Source: a virus
IMG/VR virus record: IMGVR_UViG_3300020579_000006
Location: 30,865 to 94,864 of that record
Strand: one strand, 5' to 3'
Length of the DNA: 64,000 nucleotides
This document shows, in pieces, positions 9,323-17,253 of this stretch. Numbering within the stretch: the stretch's first letter is position 1; each line of letters starts with the position of its first letter. The position numbers and the translations under genes are program-made. The notes beneath the pieces were generated by a model. That model did not search any database. It had not been told where the DNA came from and saw nothing but the letters and a program-made list of their open reading frames with translations.

Positions 9323-11934
9323 GAGCACTCCTAGCAACGATTATTCTCCTTTTAACTAGTATATCGGCTTTTAGTCAAACTCAAATAACAGGGTCTACTA
9401 CTATAGCCGGAAACATTTCTCTTGGTACTGCTGTAGCAATAGGCCCTAATACTGGTTTACCTCCCGACCAGCTTCCAGTAGGTTCTGGTTGGCACGACCT
9501 AGGAGTCCAGAGTTCTCTAAACGGAAGTGGTCAATGCTTTACTCCCGCTCCTCCTGGTTCTACTGGTTGCGAATCCGTTCTTGGTTCTTGGGGTAGTGGA
9601 GCCATGATGCAAATGTCTGCCCAAATGTGCGTAAATGGCGGCGGGCACGTAAACTATAGCGGTAACGAAATATATTGTTTAACTCTAACCGGTTCTAGTG
9701 GCTGGACATGGGTACGTATAACAAATCCTACTTCTCCTTACTCCACTACTAGCCAAGACTGTTTACCAGAAGGGTTTAATTGCAGTTCTTTAACTGTAGG
9801 GTCTACAAACGGATTTCCGCAGTCTGTCCATCCATATAACGGATTAACATCCATTCCTAACCAAAATCGTATGGTACGCTGTATGGGTTCTAAGGCCGTT
9901 AGTGGAAACACAACTCTGTGGTGCTGGTCGTATGATTTTACAAATAATTTTTGGACTTTAGAAGATAAGTCAGTTGTTGGTAGTAATTGCTCTGGCGCTA
10001 CTGCACAAGGACTTGGTGGTCACGCAGTATACGATAATTATACAGGTCATGTTTTTATAAATAGTGTTGGGTGCTTATACGAACTCGACCCAGTTGCACA
10101 CACAACGATACAACTGGTTTCTTTTGATAACGTAGCTATAGATGACCACTTAACGTCTGATATAGACCCTATTCGTCATTTAATGGTGTATGTTGGTTGT
10201 GCCGGATGTAGCGGCAGCCCTAGTGGTATTGTTACTACAGATATTACTCCAGGCAGTGCTCATACTCACACCAATCTAACCTCTTCCATGACCGGTTGCA
10301 CCGCTATTGGCGGTCAAAGTTATAATGGTATTGCCTATGACCCGGTAACTACTCTCATGGTTGTGTTGCTTACTGACGTTTCGCACATGTATTACGTAAA
10401 CGTAAGTGCGAATGCGGTACTGACACAACAAGGTTCAATTGCAGCTAAAAGCTGTGTCGAGATTACTGGTTTTACCGGCGGACCAACTAGTGCAGGTCTT
10501 TCAGGTAATTATAACGGTCTTTTTAAGCGCTGGTCTTATGCGGCATTTTGCGACTGTTTTGTTTATGTAGGAGACTTTAATCAGGATAGTTTTATCTTCC
10601 GGCTACCAAGACTTCCTGTTGACCAGCAACAGTTCGTGGCATCTTCGGCTAGTCCGCAAGTGTTCCGCGCACTTGGCCTAAACGTGGCTTGCGACCTGAC
10701 AGATGGCTGTGATGGCACGTTCGATGGTTTCAAATCGAACGACCTACCCGCCAATCCGCCGGTATTAGATAACGCTGTCGCAGGAACCGTAGGAGCCATC
10801 AAGTTTACGGTACCAGCGCAAGGCGGACCAAATGACGCAGGGTCTATTCGTTACAATTTTAATCCTATCGGTGCAACTACAAACCAGTTCGGAACCGGCG
10901 GAGAGTTCTGGGTAAAGTATCGCGTCCGTTGGGATAATTGGGGAACGTGGGCCGTCACCGCTGGACAGAGCGCAGCGGGGCCAAAGTTCGATATAACCGG
11001 TGCTGGACAGTCAGCAAGCGATGTTAGCCTAGAAGTAGGTTCCTGCACCATTCTTGAACAGACCACGCAGGATGTTGCAGGACGTAAGTTTATTCAGATG
11101 TACACTTCTTGCGGAAATTTTATCAGCTACGAGGCTCCCGCTGTTGGTTCTACATTTGACCTTGAACCCGGTTTGAACGGGCAGTGCCTATACCAATCCA
11201 CACAAACTGACTGTTACAAATATCTAAATAACCTAAACACATGGGTTGACATTGTAAAACATGTCAAAATTAACGAAATGTCTGGTCCTGGTAAAGGAAC
11301 ATCGAAGATTGAGCTATGGGCAGCACCGGACGGCCAACCACTGCAAACCTTGGTTAGTGTTTCTGACGCAGGAATATATCCAGATAATACCGGCTCCGAC
11401 CCGCATAGTTCGCTATTGTACGGTAAGGTCTGGCTACTTCCCTACATCTCGAATCGCGACAACACGGTCAACGACGGCTTCGTGACGCACGTCTGGTACG
11501 ACAAGCTTGAACTCTCGCGGGGCTGTATTACCGTTCCCGGACCGCTCATCTCCGTGCAAGGTATTTGCCCGGCGACGCTCATCAAGGCGACAGACGTAGA
11601 TAGCACGCACGTCACCGTGACTTGGCAACATAACGACCTTTATGGGCTAGACACCTATATAGTGGAGCGTTGTCCCGGTGTAATTAACGATTGTGGCAAG
11701 AACCCGGCAGCGAACTTTACGCAAATTGCTATTACTGATACCGCGAATCACATTTGCACCAACCTTTTGGCCTGTAGCTTTACGGATTCGACTGTAACAA
11801 CCGGTCACACTTATAGTTACCGCGTTCGTCCTGTGCGGCTTATCTATGGCATTACTTATAAAGGACCATACACCGGCGGATTGTGCTACCTTGGTGCTAC
11901 TGGAACTTGCGACCCCACAACTACAACACCATAA
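9316..11934 (+). CDS. multidomain fibre or carbohydrate-binding protein with signal peptide
   Basis: The 872-residue product starts with MVRALLATIILLLTSISAFSQ, a signal peptide. Residues about 90-430 resemble a repetitive propeller-like module with GSGAMMQMS and recurring Gly/Asn turns. Residues about 470-740 resemble a jelly-roll lectin or lyase-like fold, with GEFWVKYRVRWDNWG and WVDIVKHVKI. Residues about 770-850 look like a fibronectin type III domain (VTVTWQHND, YSYRVRPV). From about 10.62 to 11.65 kb the DNA becomes richer in G/C at third positions than its surroundings, suggesting domain acquisition. No catalytic residues can be assigned by eye. Confidence 0.72.
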   Translation: MVRALLATIILLLTSISAFSQTQITGSTTIAGNISLGTAVAIGPNTGLPPDQLPVGSGWHDLGVQSSLNGSGQCFTPAPPGSTGCESVLGSWGSGAMMQMSAQMCVNGGGHVNYSGNEIYCLTLTGSSGWTWVRITNPTSPYSTTSQDCLPEGFNCSSLTVGSTNGFPQSVHPYNGLTSIPNQNRMVRCMGSKAVSGNTTLWCWSYDFTNNFWTLEDKSVVGSNCSGATAQGLGGHAVYDNYTGHVFINSVGCLYELDPVAHTTIQLVSFDNVAIDDHLTSDIDPIRHLMVYVGCAGCSGSPSGIVTTDITPGSAHTHTNLTSSMTGCTAIGGQSYNGIAYDPVTTLMVVLLTDVSHMYYVNVSANAVLTQQGSIAAKSCVEITGFTGGPTSAGLSGNYNGLFKRWSYAAFCDCFVYVGDFNQDSFIFRLPRLPVDQQQFVASSASPQVFRALGLNVACDLTDGCDGTFDGFKSNDLPANPPVLDNAVAGTVGAIKFTVPAQGGPNDAGSIRYNFNPIGATTNQFGTGGEFWVKYRVRWDNWGTWAVTAGQSAAGPKFDITGAGQSASDVSLEVGSCTILEQTTQDVAGRKFIQMYTSCGNFISYEAPAVGSTFDLEPGLNGQCLYQSTQTDCYKYLNNLNTWVDIVKHVKINEMSGPGKGTSKIELWAAPDGQPLQTLVSVSDAGIYPDNTGSDPHSSLLYGKVWLLPYISNRDNTVNDGFVTHVWYDKLELSRGCITVPGPLISVQGICPATLIKATDVDSTHVTVTWQHNDLYGLDTYIVERCPGVINDCGKNPAANFTQIAITDTANHICTNLLACSFTDSTVTTGHTYSYRVRPVRLIYGITYKGPYTGGLCYLGATGTCDPTTTTP

Positions 11935-11942
11935 GGAGAAAC

Positions 11943-12338
11943 ATGAAAAAGATATTACTTATTGTCGGATTTTTAATTTTAGCGGGTTTTGCTTCTTATA
12001 AATACGCATATGGTCAAGGTCCGAATCCGGTTCCCTTACAGCTAACTTTATCAGGGGTTCATACTCAGTGTGTTCCTAATGCGGCTACTACTCCCGCTCA
12101 TTTAGATGTTTGCGGAGCAGGAGATGGAATATTTCTTGCTAATAATGGCGGTGCTTTTGTACAAGTAGCAACTGTTACGGTAACTGCTCAAGGAGTAACA
12201 CAAATTACTATTTGTAACGCTGCCGGTGCATCTTGTGGTGCTGCTCAAACCGGAGCAGTTAGTATAAATATCCCTAAGTCAGTCGTGGTAACTGCGCCCG
12301 CTACTACGACCGTAACTCCTACTGCGACACTACAATAA
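11943..12338 (+). CDS. small exported protein with signal peptide
   Basis: I chose ATG 11943 because AAGGAG lies just upstream and the protein then begins MKKILLIVGFLILAGFASYK, a signal peptide or membrane anchor. The 131-residue product has two Cys pairs and a Thr/Pro-rich tail. It is the last of four consecutive genes with export signals, and its stop overlaps the next ATG as TAATG. Function unknown. Confidence 0.7.
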   Translation: MKKILLIVGFLILAGFASYKYAYGQGPNPVPLQLTLSGVHTQCVPNAATTPAHLDVCGAGDGIFLANNGGAFVQVATVTVTAQGVTQITICNAAGASCGAAQTGAVSINIPKSVVVTAPATTTVTPTATLQ

Positions 12339-12571
12339 TGGTACCAGATACATTCATCAAAGAGATATTTAACGAAGAGAACGGTAAAACCAGCTTTGCT
12401 CGAATAGGCAGTTTCCTTTCTCTTCTTGCGGGCGTGGGATGGGTATCATACTTAGTGTATAAAAACCACGTTCTTCCTGACCTGAGTGGTATCTCTTTAT
12501 TTATAGGAGTGCCTTATGGTACTAATAAGTTCACTAATTTTATCGGCCAGTTTACAGGCAAAGGACAATAA
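12338..12571 (+). CDS. small membrane protein, holin-like in size
   Basis: The 77-residue product has an amphipathic N-terminal helix and one strong membrane segment near residues 25-42 (IGSFLSLLAGVGWVSYLVY), followed by a second weakly hydrophobic stretch. Size and layout fit a holin or membrane adaptor, but there is no endolysin beside it, so this remains a guess. It overlaps the preceding gene by one codon. Confidence 0.6.
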   Translation: MVPDTFIKEIFNEENGKTSFARIGSFLSLLAGVGWVSYLVYKNHVLPDLSGISLFIGVPYGTNKFTNFIGQFTGKGQ

Positions 12572-12576
12572 ATACT

Positions 12577-12592
12577 TGTCCGGTTTCCGGAC
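12577..12592. repeat. dispersed TCCGG motif, palindromic form
   Basis: TGTCCGGTTTCCGGAC lies between two genes, 18 bases before the GTG start at 12610. It is nearly identical to the copy at 114-130. Confidence 0.75.
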
Positions 12593-12609
12593 TTTAAAGG
12601 AGTACTTCC

Positions 12610-12990
12610 GTGGCAAACAGCTATAACAGCAACCCTCTAATTTTCGATACCGATACAACACAGGGTTGGCGTTCATTACAAACTCTTAATACCGGAAACC
12701 TACCTACGACCGCACAACAACTTTCTGGAGCCGTAACTAGACAGTGGGGTGTTCGAGTCACTAAGATTGTTCTAGAGTCTAATGGAACTACTGTTGCAGG
12801 AGTAGTAACAGTAGCAGACCCAAATGATGGAACTATTTTATGGAATTCGGGCGTGGCAGCGGCTGCCGGGGCTACCGGTACCATACTAACACGAGAAGAT
12901 TTTGCTGACCACTTTCCCGCTTGGAGAGATTTTAAGATAACAGGCTTAACCGCGACTGTTACAAAAGTATACATATGGTATAGAAGTTAA
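12610..12990 (+). CDS. putative virion protein
   Basis: The 126-residue product starts at GTG behind AAAGGAG. It is a compact, beta-rich, low-charge protein ending KVYIWYRS. Similar small proteins in phage structural blocks are decoration or head-completion proteins. That role is inferred from position and composition; no motif identifies it. Confidence 0.6.
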   Translation: MANSYNSNPLIFDTDTTQGWRSLQTLNTGNLPTTAQQLSGAVTRQWGVRVTKIVLESNGTTVAGVVTVADPNDGTILWNSGVAAAAGATGTILTREDFADHFPAWRDFKITGLTATVTKVYIWYRS

Positions 12991-12999
12991 AGGACTTAT

Positions 13000-13275
13000 A
13001 TGGCTAAAGATAGAGTATCAGAAGTAATGGGTGGAAAGAAATCCAGCAAGAAACCGGCCAAGAAAAAGGGCGGGAAGAAAACCAAAGGTATGCATGTACG
13101 AAAAGCCACTAGCGGTGGTTACATTGCCAAGCATGACGCACCCGAACCCGGTGCGGAGCAGGAAGAACACGCCCTTCCAGACATGGCCGCCCTTCAAGAA
13201 CACATGGCTCAGAATCTACAAGGCGAAGAAGAACCCGGTGGCGGCATGCCCGCACCCGCCCAAGCGATGGCTTAA
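13000..13275 (+). CDS. Lys-rich small protein
   Basis: The 91-residue product has a Lys/Gly-rich N-terminal third (GGKKSSKKPAKKKGGKK) that should bind nucleic acid, a middle HVRKATSGGYIAKHD segment, and an acidic, Pro-rich C-terminus. This bipolar layout suggests a DNA-associated or packaging-related protein. Its stop overlaps the start of the next gene (TAATG), pairing the two. Confidence 0.62.
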   Translation: MAKDRVSEVMGGKKSSKKPAKKKGGKKTKGMHVRKATSGGYIAKHDAPEPGAEQEEHALPDMAALQEHMAQNLQGEEEPGGGMPAPAQAMA

Positions 13276-13538
13276 TGTCTAGGTTTAAAGCTGCCCGCCA
13301 TGTTCTTGGCGGTAAATCTCGCAAGAAAATTCGTTCAGTTCGTGGTCGCCGAAAGATTAAGAAAACTGTGGATGAGTGGAAAGCGGGAACTCTGCATAGC
13401 GGGTCTAAGACAGGTCCTGTAGTTAAGTCACAGAAGCAAGCGGTCGCAATTTCGCTCTCGCAAGGTCGCAAGCACGTAAGGAAGGGTAGTCCGGAAAATG
13501 AACACAATAGAACCAGCACCTCCGAAACAGGGGTGTAA
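13275..13538 (+). CDS. basic DUF6496-like protein
   Basis: The 87-residue product is strongly basic. The stretch EWKAGTLHSGSKTGPVVKSQ followed by KQAVAISLSQGRK closely matches the core pattern of DUF6496 proteins (HG-x-L-x-SGS... VKSRKQAIAI). The family's function is unknown. A copy of the dispersed motif lies at 13489-13503 inside the gene. The last ten bases overlap the following tRNA. Confidence 0.65.
   Translation: MSRFKAARHVLGGKSRKKIRSVRGRRKIKKTVDEWKAGTLHSGSKTGPVVKSQKQAVAISLSQGRKHVRKGSPENEHNRTSTSETGV
13489..13503. repeat. dispersed TCCGG motif inside a gene
   Basis: GTCCGGAAAATGAAC lies in the 3' part of the DUF6496-like gene, 25 bases before a tRNA. Confidence 0.7.
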
Positions 13539-13616
13539 GCCAGTAAATGGAAGCTGTCCGGTTTTGGAAACCGGTGTCGCAAGACTTTAGAGGTTCGAGT
13601 CCTCTCACCCCTACCA
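13529..13616 (+). tRNA. tRNA with anticodon TGG and long variable arm
   Basis: Acceptor AGGGGTG pairs perfectly with CACCCCT, followed by A and CCA. The anticodon stem CCGGT/ACCGG encloses TTTGGAA, giving TGG (Pro). T arm AGAGG/CCTCT holds TTCGAGT. Unusually, a variable arm hairpin GTC-GCAA-GAC makes it 88 nt, the type II form of Ser, Leu and Tyr tRNAs. A Ser GGA reading would need a shifted loop that does not pair. That a tRNA gene is present is secure; the amino acid is not. Confidence 0.8.
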
Positions 13617-13620
13617 TCTT

Positions 13621-13695
13621 TGCTCTGGAGAACCGGCAGTTCAAGCAAGCCTCATAAACTCGCCTCCGTGGGTTCGACTCCCACCCGAGCAACCA
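13621..13695 (+). tRNA. tRNA-Met-like (anticodon CAT), irregular
   Basis: A 75-nt tRNA begins four bases after the previous one. Acceptor TGCTCTG/CCGAGCA has one mismatch. D stem GAAC/GTTC has a very short loop, and T arm GTGGG/CCCAC holds TTCGACT. The anticodon loop CTCATAA gives CAT, but the stem below pairs poorly. CCA is encoded. It could be elongator Met, an Ile tRNA if C34 is modified, or partly degenerate. Confidence 0.7.
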
Positions 13696-13710
13696 TCTTA
13701 AAGGCAGAAA

Positions 13711-15573
13711 ATGGAATATGTAGAGTTTTCAGATGACGAACTATACGAAAAAATGGCGGACGTTAGACAGAAGTTTCCTCCTAAAGATACCGCTGAATTT
13801 GAAAACTACAAAAAGCTATTACCTCTGACCGACTTAGGAAAAGAAGTCCGCCGTAGGGCGGAGACAGATTTATTCTTTTTTGCTAAGTATTTTATAGGTT
13901 ATGACAATCAGAAAAATGACATGATTGTTGACCATGTTCACCGCCGGTTGTGTGAACTGTTCGTAAAAAAAGATAAATCAAAAGATATTAAAAGTCAGGA
14001 CACCCGCAAGGAAAGACTTGTTCTTTATCCTCGCGGAAGCTTAAAAAGTACCATAGATGTCATAGACGCGGCCCAATGGATTCTGAATTTTCCTAATATC
14101 CGAATCCTGTTCCTGACTGCTGCCGATGACCTAGCTGTTGGTTTCGTAGACCAGTTAAAGAACTTTTTTATTATCAGAATGGATTCTCCGAGTTTTATGA
14201 ATCTGTTCTTTCCCGAGTTTTGTATACCGGATACTAAAACCGCACTAGGGAGCGCGTTTACTTTTAACTGTCCTAAGCGCACTATCTTTGACGATAAAGA
14301 TTCTACAGTCAGAGCACTGTCCGTTCTTTCGACCGGTTCGGGTTTTCACTTTGACGTAATGAAAGCTGACGACGCGGTATCTGACCGTAATTCTGAAAAC
14401 GAAGAACAGTGCATCAAAGTAACTAAAAAGATTAATCTAGCTCGCAAGATGCTGATGGCTTGGGGTTTTTTCGACCGTATCGGAACCCGGTATCACGAAA
14501 TAGACAACTACGGACAGACACTTGAAAAAGAACTTATTGGCGAAGTCGAACGCCATAGCGGACCTTGTTGGGAACAGATAGACGTAAAATCGTCCGGTTT
14601 GCGGATTTTAATTGGCCGCGCTATTGTTCTGAAACCCGGCAACGAAAATAAGACTTATGGTGATGCAGGCGAAGAAGGCTGTAATCTTCTGTTTCCTGAA
14701 TACATGAGTTTTAGTTGGCTGATGAATGAACTCCATAAAGACGAGTTTATTTTTGAAGGCCAGTTAAACCAGAATCCCCGCCCTAAAAGCCACATTACTT
14801 TTGACCGGCCTTTACTTCTAAGTCATACAGTTCCTTTTAAAGAACTTCCGGTAAACGGACCAATTGCTATAACCTGGGATTTTGCTTTCAGTCAGAAAAA
14901 AGACCGGGACTATAGTACAGCAGCAGTTGGTATTTGGAACGACAAAGGCCAGCTTTTCATTTTAGATTTAGTCCGGGCTAAATTTAATCACACTACCTTA
15001 GCAAAAGCCATAGTTGATTTAGCAGCACACTGGCATCCTATGATTATAGGAATTGAGGATGCTGCGGGTTCTAGATTCCTCGAACCTACTATTATTAATG
15101 AAGCTCGTAATCGCGGAATGGCAGATGTACTAGCTATCTGTAGTAAGATAGACTGGTTTCCGCCGGAACAACAGAAAGATGCTAAGAAATCGCGTATGGC
15201 AGCCCTTCATCCTTGGCTGGTTAACAACATGCTTTATTTCGCTGCCCATCTTCCGTATCTGGAAATTCTTTACAGCGAGTTTGAGAAGTGCTTAGTCAGT
15301 CATCATCACGACGATATACCAGACGTGATTTCTCAGCTTCCTCGTTACGCACCTCGCATGAATAATATGATTGCTAAGAATGAAGTCGTGACGATGACGC
15401 GCGAGGAAGCCGCGTTTAATTTAATGTTTAATGAAGGAACCGACCCATATGGCCGAATTGGTCTGGGTTTTGTACCTCAACCTTTAACACCCAGTATTAC
15501 AGATGTAGGACCAGAAGCGCAAACACCTCATGGAGACCTAGCACCATTACTCGGGGCCGGGTTATGTGGATAA
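13711..15573 (+). CDS. terminase large subunit
   Basis: This 620-residue motor packages DNA into the procapsid through the portal and cuts concatemers. The ATPase Walker A is YPRGSLKST (residues 106-114), and the Walker B-like segment is FDVMKADD (214-221). The C-terminal RNase H-fold nuclease shows ITWDFAF with Asp390, GIEDAAG (Glu449/Asp450) and a late HHDDIPD acidic cluster near 550. Length fits the family. It sits directly after four tRNAs and upstream of the portal; no small subunit is recognisable next to it. Confidence 0.92.
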   Translation: MEYVEFSDDELYEKMADVRQKFPPKDTAEFENYKKLLPLTDLGKEVRRRAETDLFFFAKYFIGYDNQKNDMIVDHVHRRLCELFVKKDKSKDIKSQDTRKERLVLYPRGSLKSTIDVIDAAQWILNFPNIRILFLTAADDLAVGFVDQLKNFFIIRMDSPSFMNLFFPEFCIPDTKTALGSAFTFNCPKRTIFDDKDSTVRALSVLSTGSGFHFDVMKADDAVSDRNSENEEQCIKVTKKINLARKMLMAWGFFDRIGTRYHEIDNYGQTLEKELIGEVERHSGPCWEQIDVKSSGLRILIGRAIVLKPGNENKTYGDAGEEGCNLLFPEYMSFSWLMNELHKDEFIFEGQLNQNPRPKSHITFDRPLLLSHTVPFKELPVNGPIAITWDFAFSQKKDRDYSTAAVGIWNDKGQLFILDLVRAKFNHTTLAKAIVDLAAHWHPMIIGIEDAAGSRFLEPTIINEARNRGMADVLAICSKIDWFPPEQQKDAKKSRMAALHPWLVNNMLYFAAHLPYLEILYSEFEKCLVSHHHDDIPDVISQLPRYAPRMNNMIAKNEVVTMTREEAAFNLMFNEGTDPYGRIGLGFVPQPLTPSITDVGPEAQTPHGDLAPLLGAGLCG

Positions 15574-15787
15574 TATGGAAGATAAAAGAAATCGACTCAC
15601 TACAAAAGCTGTGGTCTATGACGATTTAGATACAGACGAAATAGAGATTAAAATAGTATTGAAAGAAGGAAAAACCTCTAAGGATTGTAGTCCATTTGTA
15701 ATGGAGAGAGTGTTACTCAATCATATGTTTCGCAGTTGGCCAACTTGGTGGGAATATTGGATGAAACCAGGAAGTACACTAGGATAA
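15566..15787 (+). CDS. hypothetical protein
   Basis: A 73-residue product whose GTG start overlaps the terminase stop; ATG at 15575 is an alternative. It is acidic in the middle (DDLDTDEIEIKI) with a Trp-rich C-terminus (SWPTWWEYWM). No family recognised. It is tightly packed between the terminase and the next small gene. Confidence 0.55.
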   Translation: MDNMEDKRNRLTTKAVVYDDLDTDEIEIKIVLKEGKTSKDCSPFVMERVLLNHMFRSWPTWWEYWMKPGSTLG

Positions 15788-15788
15788 T

Positions 15789-16016
15789 ATGGAACATGAA
15801 ACGCCAGACAGTTTTATTGTGAACCCCCCAGTAGGAAACTCGAACTTAGAGTTCAGAGCGGAGTGCATAAAGTATGTGGAGCCGTACGTACGAGAAAACG
15901 GTATCCCACTCGACTGGAATAAATTTAATGCATTAGTTTTCGACGGTTCTTTAGAAGGAATTGTTTCAGGAGACCCTGAAGTAATAGAAAAATCTTTACA
16001 TAAGATGAAAGAATAG
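15789..16016 (+). CDS. hypothetical protein
   Basis: A 75-residue acidic protein starting at ATG one base after the previous stop. No recognisable motif is present. Its TAG stop overlaps the ATA that I propose as the start of the following GIY-YIG gene (ATAG). Confidence 0.55.
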   Translation: MEHETPDSFIVNPPVGNSNLEFRAECIKYVEPYVRENGIPLDWNKFNALVFDGSLEGIVSGDPEVIEKSLHKMKE

Positions 16017-16549
16017 TCTTTAAAATATATTTGGTTACTAACATTGTTAATGGCAAAGTCTATGTTGGCAAAACAGGTCAGACCATAGATGCTAGATGGA
16101 AAGAACATCTTAAATTGGCCAGACTAAACTATCCTTCTTACTTTTACAGAGCAATGAGAAAATATGGACCGGATATGTTTAAGGTAAGAGAAATAGATTG
16201 TGTAGAGACCAACGAACTTGCTAACGTACGAGAAACTTACTGGATAACTCAAGTCTTCAAATCCCACTGTTCGGAAAACGGATATAATTCAACACTTGGT
16301 GGAGAGGGAGTTATAAGAAACGAAGAGTCAGAAAGAAAAAGAATAGATGCCCTACAAGGTAGAAAAGTTTCTGAGGAAACTAGAAGAAAAATTAGCGTTG
16401 CAAATTCAGGGAGAAAATTTTCTGATGAACACAGAAAGAAATTAAGTGATGCAAAATTAGGGGACAAACACCCTCTTTTTGGTAAGCATCATTCAGAAGA
16501 AACTCGTAAGAAGATGAGTAAAACTCACCTACGACGACAAGAGTTATAG
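16013..16549 (+). CDS. GIY-YIG homing endonuclease with no ordinary start codon
   Basis: From TTG 16031 the frame lacks the first strand of the GIY-YIG fold. Four codons earlier it reads TTT AAA ATA TAT TTG GTT, giving FKIYLV, exactly as in the complete paralogue at 27318. No ATG, GTG or TTG lies upstream before a TAA at 16001, so I propose ATA 16013 in an ATAG overlap. Motifs are KIYLV, KVYVGKT, RWKEHL and ENGYNSTLGG, followed by NUMOD-type DNA-binding repeats (SEETRRKIS, SDEHRKKLS, SEETRKKMS). It is free-standing between the terminase and portal genes. Start-codon decay of a dying gene is the alternative. Confidence 0.75.
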   Translation: MVFKIYLVTNIVNGKVYVGKTGQTIDARWKEHLKLARLNYPSYFYRAMRKYGPDMFKVREIDCVETNELANVRETYWITQVFKSHCSENGYNSTLGGEGVIRNEESERKRIDALQGRKVSEETRRKISVANSGRKFSDEHRKKLSDAKLGDKHPLFGKHHSEETRKKMSKTHLRRQEL

Positions 16550-16570
16550 TAAAATTCAAGGAGTAATAAT

Positions 16571-17209
16571 ATGAAAGTTGTTGCTGGAAAAGGTACGAAA
16601 GTAGACCCTAAGAAACCAAATCGGGCATGGGAAAATGAATCCTACGAGTTGGTTGAAAATGTAAACCAAGGTCCGGCTGGTGCTCGCAAAGGTAAAGTTA
16701 TGGGTGGGCATAATCAGACCTCCGATAACATGGCTGAAAAGAACCAGTTAATCGGAATAGACGGTGCTAAACAAGACCCGTATCGCGCCGAAGGTTCTGA
16801 CTGGCCTGACGGCAAAACTAGCGCTGACGCCGACCACGGTCAAGGTGGGGGGGCTACGTATGAAAACCCCAATGGCGGCGGCAAGAACGAGTTAGTTATC
16901 GATTCCGAGAATCAATGCGGGCCGCGTCACGTCGAAGATGATGGTTCTGGAGAACACGGTGCTGGTACACCCGTACCCGGCAATCGCGCTGCCCGAGTTG
17001 CATCGAACTTTCCTATTGACTGGAATGATGGCGAAAGCCGTTCAGATGGCGGAGAAATAAGCATCTGGCAATCTGTTGACCTACAAACCGGTCATATCGT
17101 TGGTGGCGAACAAACCAGAGTTATGGATGTTCCTGATTTCAACGTTCACATACCGTCGGCTAAATCTGCCGGTTCTAAATCAGGCCGAGTAGCACGCGAC
17201 CTAAAGTAA
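16571..17209 (+). CDS. hydrophilic hypothetical protein between terminase and portal
   Basis: The 212-residue product starts at ATG behind AAGGAG. It is rich in Gly, Asp, Asn and Lys with few hydrophobic residues until the C-terminal third, so it is probably largely disordered. Position just before the portal would suit a packaging accessory or head protein. No motif supports a firmer call. Confidence 0.6.
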   Translation: MKVVAGKGTKVDPKKPNRAWENESYELVENVNQGPAGARKGKVMGGHNQTSDNMAEKNQLIGIDGAKQDPYRAEGSDWPDGKTSADADHGQGGGATYENPNGGGKNELVIDSENQCGPRHVEDDGSGEHGAGTPVPGNRAARVASNFPIDWNDGESRSDGGEISIWQSVDLQTGHIVGGEQTRVMDVPDFNVHIPSAKSAGSKSGRVARDLK

Positions 17210-17211
17210 TA

Positions 17212-17226
17212 GTCCGGAAACTGAAC
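17212..17226. repeat. dispersed TCCGG motif before the portal gene
   Basis: GTCCGGAAACTGAAC lies in the 44-base gap between the preceding stop and the portal start. It is the standard asymmetric form of the motif. Confidence 0.75.
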
Positions 17227-17253
17227 ACTTAGAAGGGGCGGAGACAGCACAGA

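Noticed and set aside
13018-13692. Long - strand frames opposite the Lys-rich genes and tRNAs
   Set aside because: They are antisense to well-supported genes and two tRNAs and lack ribosome sites.
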